Source of the DNA: Flammula alnicola
Taxonomy: Eukaryota > Basidiomycota > Agaricomycetes > Agaricales > Strophariaceae
Direction: 5' to 3'
DNA length: 64,000 bases
NCBI GenBank assembly: GCA_015499995.1
Contig: JADNRV010000182.1
Coordinates: 1 to 64,000 of the forward strand
Shown here: piece after piece, positions 53,865 to 64,000 of the stretch
How the letters are laid out: the number at the start of each line of letters is the position of its first letter
How positions within the stretch are numbered: position 1 is the first letter of the stretch
Position numbers and translations under genes: made by a program
The notes under the pieces: generated by a model
The model's database searches: none
What the model saw: only the letters and a program-made list of their open reading frames with translations
Told to the model about the DNA's origin: nothing

Positions 53865-54459
53865 CTAGATATCGAAGAATGGCCTCTCAGCGCTCTGTTG
53901 TTGTTGCTGCTGCTGCTGCTGGAGAGCAAAAGGATTGTGGCTCGACCCTGTCTGGTGGGAGAGGAGCGTCTTGCCAGCATCTGTGTATCCATACCTGAGT
54001 AAGACAAACTAAAGTCAGACATAATTGCAAACAAGCAAGAAGATAAGATAAAGCACCTCAACGCGCCGATGTTACCGAACGTGTCCTGCCCGCCCTCGCG
54101 ATTTGCGAACAGCGCCGTGAGAGCCTCGTTTTGGTCTTTTGTCTTGACAGCGATGGGTCGTCCTTGGGTGGAGGCCTGGGACGGCGGTTGAGGCGACGAG
54201 GATAGCGACGATAGATGCGAAGTCGAGTGGTTGTCGTATGTTCCCTGGAGGTTAAACGAGGGCGACGGACGTTGCAACGATGGATGTGGCGATGGTGTGA
54301 GAGAGGAAGGAGAGGCTGGGGCGAATGGGTTGTTGTTCCTGCAAAGGTCACGAACGAAAACCGCGTTATCAGATGAGATCGAAGGGTCAAAAAACGTAAG
54401 GTATGGACTTACCCAAAGCCAGTAGGCTGAACTGCCAACGGCTGCTGTGCAAACAAATT

Positions 54460-54490
<31 letters not shown>

Positions 54491-55702
54491 ATTTGCAAGA
54501 GTTGCTGTTGGCGCTGCCATTCATCCTGTTGCTGCTGTTGCTGCTGTGCTTGTTGCTGTTGAAGCATAAACAACTGCTGCTGGCGGAGAAATTCGGCCTG
54601 TTGGGCCTCCTGTTCCGCTTGTGCTTGTTGCTGGTACGGATTGAAGGCAGTGAACTGTGGCTGCATTTGCGTGAACTGAGGCTGAACTGTATATTGGGGC
54701 TGAAGGCCAACAGCATAGGGCGTGGGATCGATGAGCGGGAATGGGTTGTTGCTGTGCGCGGAATTTGGTGGTGGCCTGTAAAGTATAGTCTCAGGCATAA
54801 ATTCGAGACAGGATCAGAAAAACGGACAGTTGATTGGCATCGTCGAAAAGAGCAGCAGCATTCGAGCTCTCTAGATCGTGCTTTCGCTTTTCCTCCTCCT
54901 CCTTGCTCAATTTCAGGGCTTGTTGTAAGTCCCTTTCCTCGGCCGTCAATCTATCTTGAGCAAGGCTCTTCTTGCTCTCCTCGATTGCCCGCCTTAGCTC
55001 ATCCTCGTCGCGGTTGGGCCTCTTCCCGGCCAGACCATTGGTGCCCTGCCTCCTCCGCGCATTTTCGTCCTCTGGTTCTCCTGCCTCCTGATCATATCCC
55101 TCTGCCCCACGTATCATGCGATCCCGCATAGAGGCACGGGACCGTCGCTCCTCACGGAGACGTGATTCATCTTGCAGAAGGTTGGTGATATCTTTTGCCT
55201 TCTGCCGGACGTTGGCACCCTGATCTTTACCGTCTTCATCGATGTACTGAAACTCTTTGAGGGTCTTGACCACGTAGATGTTGTCGCGGAAGTAGATGAC
55301 CACGTTTTCCGAACCTTGATGAAGACAGTAATCTAGCACCGTCAAACTCTAACGTTTCATAGTTGGACCGTTAATGCGCTGTTCTCGCCGATGTGAACAA
55401 TTTCGCACCTTGAAAACATGCCGCCAATTCTTTCCTTTATCATTCAGACGCTTGTCAATCATCTCCATGATCTCTATGAAGTCGTTTCTGAAATCCACGA
55501 GATCCGTTAGTGACTCCTCACGGCGCCTGTTCATCGGTACACTCAACTGATTATACGTCAGCTGCGCGATTTCATTCATCTGCGTGCCGGATGGGCCCCA
55601 GGGGTCGTTGGAAGTGGCATCGCGAACTTTAGCTTGTGTATCCGAGTACCCTTTGGTATAGTTTTTTGTGACGCGAAGGGCTGCCTTGCCAAAGTGCTGC
55701 AT
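53865..55702 (-). CDS. Epsin (ENTH domain, two UIMs, polyQ, NPF motifs)
   Basis: Exons 55548-55702, 55409-55487, 54828-55348, 54413-54775, 54057-54338 and 53865-53994: 1530 nt, 509 aa, all phases agree. The ENTH domain binds PtdIns(4,5)P2 at the plasma membrane and bends it for clathrin endocytosis: KAALRVTKNYTKGYSDTQAK, VRDATSNDPWGPSGTQMNEI, SLTVLDYCLHQGSENVVIYF, LKEFQYIDEDGKDQGANVRQ. Two ubiquitin-interacting motifs follow: DELRRAIEESKKSLAQ and ERDLQQALKLSKEEEE. Then a long Gln-rich segment, three NPF motifs (bind EH-domain proteins such as Ede1) and a terminal RPFFDI, possibly a clathrin-box variant. The start at 55702 has a good context (CCACCATG); an upstream in-frame Met at 55759 exists. 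Related to yeast Ent1/Ent2. Confidence 0.95.
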
Positions 55703-55827
55703 GGTGGCAAGAAGATTCCGACAAAGCACAGCAACTACTGCGCGGAGGTCGGTTATCACGGAGAGAGAATTCGTGGAAATTCCATTTGCCGCAAATATAG
55801 TACGCAGATGATCCCATCATTATTATA

Positions 55828-55899
55828 ACACTGATGGTGAAGCGGTTATCATGCTTGCCTTCCAAGCAAGCGGCAGGGGTTCGACTCCCCTTCAGTGTA
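55828..55899 (+). tRNA. tRNA-Gly (anticodon UCC), second identical copy
   Basis: Same 72-nt sequence as 45167-45238 but on the plus strand, with T5 terminator directly downstream (CTTTTTG). It sits 125 bp upstream of the epsin start, in divergent orientation, and 3'-to-3' with the frameshifted F-box gene at 56170. Confidence 0.95.
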
Positions 55900-56169
55900 C
55901 TTTTTGAGTCTTCCGAGTTTTTTCAACTTAATTCCACCTTGGAAATTTACTGTATACAATTTAAAAATTCGGATGTACATACTTAAGTATCTCTACTCCA
56001 ATTCCCATTCTTTGCTCCGGCTGGCTGTCTTGCCGATATCCGGATGCGGCCCAACTTGAAGTCTATCAGGGATTTGTTCTTCTACATATTCAATATCATA
56101 CTGTTGAGTAGACGCAATTATGATATTTTATGGATGTCTTCTCTATCCTCAAGATACAATACTCCTGAC

Positions 56170-57503
56170 TCAACTTGAAAAATTAGGGCTGGGCTGTGGT
56201 AGGAAAATGAATTTCACAGAAGAATTGCCCGACAAGCGAGGCATCAGAATACGTGGCGTAGCCGCCCACTCCTCTCTGTCATAGACGCTCATTCCAAAAA
56301 AAGAAAGGCATATGTATACCGTCCGAAGGGTAGCATATTGAGGCGTGGCGAGCAACTCGTCGAGTTTGGTAAAATCGTCGCGTAAAATGGATTGGTTTAC
56401 GGGATGAATGAGACGGATAGATATCCCGAGATACACCAGCGAGGGCATACCGGACATGCCCTTTAATATGGCTGTCGGAAGAGAATGTATTGTGGCATCA
56501 AAGCCCCCATGGAACCAGATTTGGAACCACAATGTTTCGAGCGTTTCCAACGACCTTGGATGAACACGGTTGAGAATGTTAGGCAGATGTATATATTCTG
56601 ATGCTGATTAAAATATCTCGATATTAGCGCAGCTTCTTCATTTACGCACACGATGAAATTTAAATCTTACGCTCGGTGGAGATATCTAGAGTCTTGAGTT
56701 GGGTCATTCCTTCCAACAAGTGGGCAATGGGGGCTTCATCCTGGGGGGAGTCCAATGTTGCCGAAAACATCTCGAGAAAAGATAGATCGAGTATGGGAAG
56801 CCCATTAGAAACGAGTAGAATGGAACAGGGGAGCTACTGAGCTATATCCAGAGCCTTGAAATGAAAAGGATTTGAGTTGAATGGAAGCTGCATCGGAAAT
56901 TAACTCCTGGATTGACTGTGCATATGTGAAGGCCGAAGACCCATTGAGGCTGAGGGTGTCCAGGCGCGCTGTAGGAAGGATAATCGAAACAGGGACGTTG
57001 ATATGCTCCGACAAGAAGAGATATCTGAGAGTGGGCGTTTGAATCATCTTCCTAAGCCCCATCTGCAGAGAAGACGGGATGAAGTTCCAATCCTGCATAA
57101 GCCTAGTTTGATCGTCGAAAAAGTAAAAGACGTATAACTTTTCTAGACGGTCGAATTTTTGTAGAAGCTGGAGGAGTGCTTCGTCATTGTAGTTGGATTC
57201 ATGGGAATAGAAGCAAAATGTGCGGACGTAGCCAGGGATTTGCGGGCTACTTGCGACCAAACATTCCATATTCTTCACCGGAATTTGCAGCTGATTTCTC
57301 CGACGCGGTCTGGGACGAGGACACTCAGGATCGTCAAACTGCCGCGGGTGAAGGAATATCGTCGAGAATATATGCTTTCGGCATAGTGGAACGAAGGAAT
57401 GGCAGGTTAAGGACAGCGTTCGGAGGGTCTCGAAATCTGAGTATTTGGCAAGGATTTCGGTGATGTTATCGAAGATGTCAATGGAAAGATCGCTGGTCTC
57501 CAT
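56170..57503 (-). pseudogene. F-box/LRR gene, copy 4, with a frameshift
   Basis: Minus strand from ATG at 57501-57503. F-box-like start LSIDIFDNITEILAKYSDFE, LSLTCHSFVPLCRKHIFSTI, then YVRTFCFYSHESNYNDEALL and FIPSSLQMGLRKMIQTPTLR as in copies 1-3. At about 56805-56820 the frame reads LFHSTRF then stops; shifted by one base the family sequence resumes as NGLPILDLSFLEMF and continues to an intron (about 56601-56666) and a second exon (RSLETLETLWFQIWFHGG ... WAATPRILMPRLSG). Either a one-base indel killed the gene recently, it makes a 232-residue short protein, or the base call is wrong. The rest looks intact, favouring a recent event. Confidence 0.75.
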
Positions 57504-57941
57504 CCTAGTGCAGAGTTAGCATATTGCAGATCAATGAGCAATCGTGTTGGAAGAAACCGACTTACAGACCTCAAGCAAGAACCTATTAGTGATATCGAGT
57601 CAGGCGAGGGTAGCTGGTGGTCAACGTTCAACCCTTTAGATACTGTATCCAGGAACGCAGGCCTCATAATCAAACCGCTCCCAGCCAGTCACGCGCACGG
57701 CAAGTAGCAAGCGATCCTGAGAGAGAAACCACATAAAAATCTGTCTGCACTAAAGTGGCTCGTGTACTGTACATGAATTACTGTGTGGAGCGAAGGAATG
57801 GCTGTGATAGAAGTGTACAATAATATGTCCTAGAAGTGAGGAATAGTTTTTTTGGTAGCAATAAAATGTTGAACGAGGTAGACTGCCATGGCGGATTATA
57901 CTTAAAAGTAAATGTTGAGTGAAATCCAATCCTTCACCACT
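57504..57941. other. Intergenic stretch
   Basis: Promoter side of F-box copy 4 and 3' side of the chitin deacetylase gene. The 88-codon frame at 57407-57673 overlaps the F-box start and has no motif. Confidence 0.4.
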
Positions 57942-60192
57942 CTAGTTAGGCAACAGCCCCACTGCCGCTGCACAAGCAAAGCCCACAACAAATGCTGTAA
58001 ACATTTTGATGCCCCCATCGCCGCTCGTCCATCCCAAGCGCGACGCATCGCCTGTCTTTGGCGAGCCCACAGTCTCCAGACCGCCCGGAGATGGGGAGGT
58101 AGGTCCCTGGTTCGTTGAACCGCCGCCTCCCGCTCCTGGCCTCGCTGTGGCGGTGAGATTGGTGGAGTTCGTGACAAGCTTGACGTTTCCAGCGATGTCT
58201 GCGAGGAATATCACAATAAACCATCTAGCCGTAATTTCAAAATATTGTATGACTGACATTGCACGAATGAAGGCATAGTGTAGTTATCTTCAACGTATGG
58301 GTGCGTGACATTAAGACCAACGGCACAGGGTACGATGTACTGTTAAATAAGGAAGGACAGTCAAAATGGAGGATGAAAGGTTAGCAGAAGCATGAATGTC
58401 AAACGCACCTTGAAGGCAGCCTTGAGCTTAGGGTAGTACTTGATGGCTTCCGCCATCGTGAAGTCGTTCAGCTCATGAGCCAAAATCATAGTCCCGACCT
58501 GAATCTCTCATGAGACGCGCAAAAAAACACACACAAATTTTAACTCACGTTATCGAACATGCCCTTCTTGGCATCATCGATCATGATGTCGTACTCCCTG
58601 TCCACGGCTTCGGCGGTGACACCAGCGGTAGAGCCGACCTGCCAATCCTGTGAGTCGTACGTCCAGAGAACGGTCCTCAGTCCCAGGCCATTGGCAATGG
58701 CACGAATGCGATCGTCGACGTCACCGAAAGGGGGCTAAAAGCATCGGTAGCGGTTCAGCAAGAACTCGAAGTCTGAAAGGAACAGAAAAAGTTTTCCAAG
58801 GAAATCGGTTACGCACCCTCCAGCATGTGGGCGTTACGCCAGTGGCTATCTTGACTGCTTGCATCTACAGATAGAATATATTTAGAACTGAATCGCCTAC
58901 GGTACCTCTCGCAAGATCTTTGCCTTCGGTTGCGAGAAGCACTTACACCTGAGATGAGGCAACATTATTGAGCGCGAACTTAGACGGAGAGTAGGGAATA
59001 CGAACTATAATAGAGTTCGGCGAAAGCATCTGCGCTCTCAAATGCAGTCACTGTAGACAGATGACGATCAAAATACAGAACGCGCTATGGCGTGGATAAG
59101 ACTGACTGTAGTGGTGCGACCAAGAATCTTGAGGAGTGGGTCAATATAAGTCGCTCGACGAGTTCAACGTGCAAACTTACGGACACAAATCTCGTGCCCT
59201 ATATTCAATCGTCAGCGTGACGAAGTGAAAGGAGCTTAGTGCAGCTTACCATCAGTAACAGCCCGAGCAGCTTCCAAAGGCCAGTCCATCACATTGCTTC
59301 CGATAAAGAACATGGCTACAAGACAACATGAGAACGCTTTCCTCTACTTATAAAAATGAATATGACTTACTAGCTTTCTGGTTCTGCGACAAGAGGTAAT
59401 CGTAGAACGCGTTGTGCGAGCAATTGGGACCATCGTCGAATCCATATCCAAGTGTTCGGGGCTACTCAGCGTAATTGTATTTAGAGTCTTGTCGACAATA
59501 TCCTTAGTGCGAACTTGCCTCGTTCATAATCGAAACGTCGACCGGTACGTTAGGCGCCTTGGGGTTGTTACACTTTGTGCTCGTCCACCAACAGTCAGGA
59601 TCGTCCGCTGGATAATTCAAGGCGCTGAAGTCTCCTTGAAGAGTGCCCTTATAGACAGATCAGTCGTCACGCCAAAGGCACCTCGTATACTGAAGTGAAT
59701 ATACCTTAGGCGCGATATCAGGGACATTGGGTTGAATGCTCGCCCATTTAGCCATGGCGTTGTTGTCTTCAGGAAGAATAGTAGCAGCTCCCCATATCGG
59801 AGGGAATGAAGCGATCGCGCTGGCGATTGGGGCGTAGTAATATGGCTCGCATGGATTACCAGGGCCTAGAGAAGGGGAAAATGATGTGATCAGAAATTGA
59901 ATGCGTTGCCCAACCAGAAATGATAACAATGTCGACCATGTTCCCAGGTCGCCACCACGATCTTCAGCTCTTAAAATGAGCAGGAAAGACGGATAGTAAG
60001 AGCAGGCGTATTCAAACGGTCCAACAGCGGGATGACAAAATGCGGCTGGATAGCATGGGACGAGGTCAAGATTAAACACATACCTGGAAGAGAAGGGTCG
60101 GCAGCCCCTAGTGTACTTTCCGTCGAGTCCTGTGCGGCGATGCGGGAAGTGGAAAAGGCGACCACGCCCAGTGCCAAAACTGCCGGAAGCAT
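57942..60192 (-). CDS. GPI-anchored chitin deacetylase (NodB / carbohydrate esterase 4)
   Basis: Minus strand, start ATG 60190-60192, stop TAG at 57942-57944; about ten exons. Removes acetyl groups from cell-wall chitin to make chitosan. Signal peptide MLPAVLALGVVAFSTSRIAA. N-terminal part CEPYYYAPIASAIASFPPIW. Catalytic motifs: GYGFDDGPNCSHNAFYDYLL (motif 1, catalytic Asp pair), GHEICVHSWSHHYM (motif 2, zinc histidines), GVTPTCWRPPFGDVDDRIRA (motif 3), LWTYDSQDWQVG (motif 4), MILAHELNDFT (motif 5). The C-terminus has Asn-Ser-Thr sites, a Gly/Ser/Pro linker and a hydrophobic end (FTAFVVGFACAAAVGLL) typical of a GPI signal. Between AELYYS and MQAVKIATGVTP the frame requires a 2-nt exon at 58947-58948, flanked by perfect AG and GTAAGT. 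Confidence 0.9.
58947..58948 (-). other. Predicted 2-nt micro-exon of the chitin deacetylase gene
   Basis: On the minus strand the bases read CAG|GT|GTAAGT. The exon before ends in phase 1 at 59006 (TATTATA|GTTCGT) and the exon after starts in phase 0 at 58864 (CTGTAG|ATGCAA). Joining them directly breaks the frame; adding GT gives Tyr-Tyr-Ser-Met-Gln and keeps it. Flanking introns would be 57 and 82 nt. Confidence 0.6.
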
Positions 60193-61126
60193 AGGAGGAG
60201 TATCTTGTGGTGAGACGTGTGTGTTGTGGGCCTGTGGATGGTGGTCTTAGCAGCAAGCGGGTATATTAATGAAGTTGGGAAGGAAGGGTATCGTTTCCAC
60301 GACTCCTACGGAGGTGAGAAAGAAAGAGACAAGGAAATAGTATTAGGCGTTCTCGTAAATGAAGGAGGGAAGATTAGGAGGAAGATGTGTTGGTGATGAA
60401 TGAACAGAGAAAGAACAGAAAGCGGCTTGCCACAGCGAACTTTGTAGGCCAAACGCAGCGCGGTATTTTTAGCTTCTACAGCAGCCACATCCAGTCCCAT
60501 TGATAATTCGCCGCGAACGCCGAAGGAGGCTGACGATTAGTTGTAGGAGGCAACATATCGATCGCGAGGATAATGCAGCTAGCACTCATATAGACCACAT
60601 GCGAACACAGAAAGCGACATGGCATTAAAAAAACCTGGATCGAGGACATGACCAAGTGCCGAGAGCAGAGCGTAGACCGAGGGTCTCTCCGATCACAAAT
60701 GCCTTGGTAGTTTGCGTTATTTCCGGTAAAGCGTAAAGGGGGAGAGGACAGGTTAGACCATAAGTATACAGCGCCAGCCCTTCAAAAGTCGAGTCAAGTT
60801 CGACAATATGAACATTTGAACTTCGCTGAGTTCAAGCACGAATCTGCACGACATGAAGGCCATGGCGCATCCTGTCTGCGTAGGCAGGACTTGGTTCCCC
60901 CGCAAGTGCTTCGAAATATATTTAAAGGGGACAAGTTAACGATTCCGAGCCTCGAGGAGTTGAGAGTAAAAGAAATAGAGTCAGAGGAAGAAAAGTAAGC
61001 CTGCACTTGCCTAGGCCTGGGATTACGTAATCTAATTAAGGGATGTTTTCGTGTCAGAAATTTGCCGAACCTTGACCTAGACTTCTTCATTTCTCTTCTT
61101 TTTCTTGAAGAAAGCGGGGGGCTGCG
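60193..61126. other. Divergent intergenic stretch
   Basis: Shared upstream region of the chitin deacetylase (minus) and mtEF-G (plus) genes. Frames of 60-98 codons at 60306-60500 and 60794-61090 have no motif. A C/T-rich (minus-strand) tract near 60300-60410 may be part of the deacetylase promoter. Confidence 0.45.

Positions 61127-64000
<2,874 letters not shown>

Overview
This window is nuclear DNA of a filamentous basidiomycete, most likely a mushroom-forming agaricomycete. Almost every gene is broken by several short introns of about 40-80 nt with GT-AG, and occasionally GC-AG, borders. The gene families fit that group: F-box/leucine-rich-repeat proteins in tandem, multi-pass proteins of the DUF6533 type, a GPI-anchored chitin deacetylase and chromodomain-bearing Ty3/gypsy retrotransposons. 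No species is assigned.

Left third (1-25 kb), gene-poor and transposon-rich. A DUF6533-type gene (minus strand, running off the left edge) is split by a 1.66-kb element, a near-identical copy of which lies at 23.6-25.3 kb. Then come a multiply frameshifted pseudogene, a single-exon F-box gene, a five-exon 130-aa membrane protein, a 150-bp MITE and a complete young 9.5-kb Ty3/gypsy element with 524-bp LTRs and a 5-bp target duplication. A second membrane-protein gene and the SMC5/6 subunit gene NSE3 follow. The stretch 21.9-27.6 kb is mostly repeats, including a GC-rich trinucleotide-like minisatellite.

Middle (27.7-49 kb). Housekeeping genes come first: phosphoinositide phospholipase C, 3'(2'),5'-bisphosphate nucleotidase and SEC13. 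They are followed by an accessory cluster: two paralogous multi-pass membrane proteins of unknown function bracket three tandem F-box genes, a remnant Tc1/mariner element and a tRNA-Gly(UCC).

Right third (49-64 kb). A 998-aa Ser/Pro-rich protein with an unusually long first intron, a six-exon epsin, a second identical tRNA-Gly(UCC) beside a frameshifted fourth F-box gene, a chitin deacetylase whose reading frame appears to need a 2-nt exon, and the first eleven exons of mitochondrial elongation factor G, which runs off the right edge.

Functionally this is a mix of unrelated genes: membrane traffic (SEC13, epsin), signalling (PLC), sulfate/salt metabolism (nucleotidase), genome maintenance (NSE3), mitochondrial translation (mtEF-G) and wall modification (chitin deacetylase), interleaved with fast-evolving families and mobile DNA. 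Exon joins were worked out by hand from reading frame, splice borders and recalled family patterns; no database search was run.
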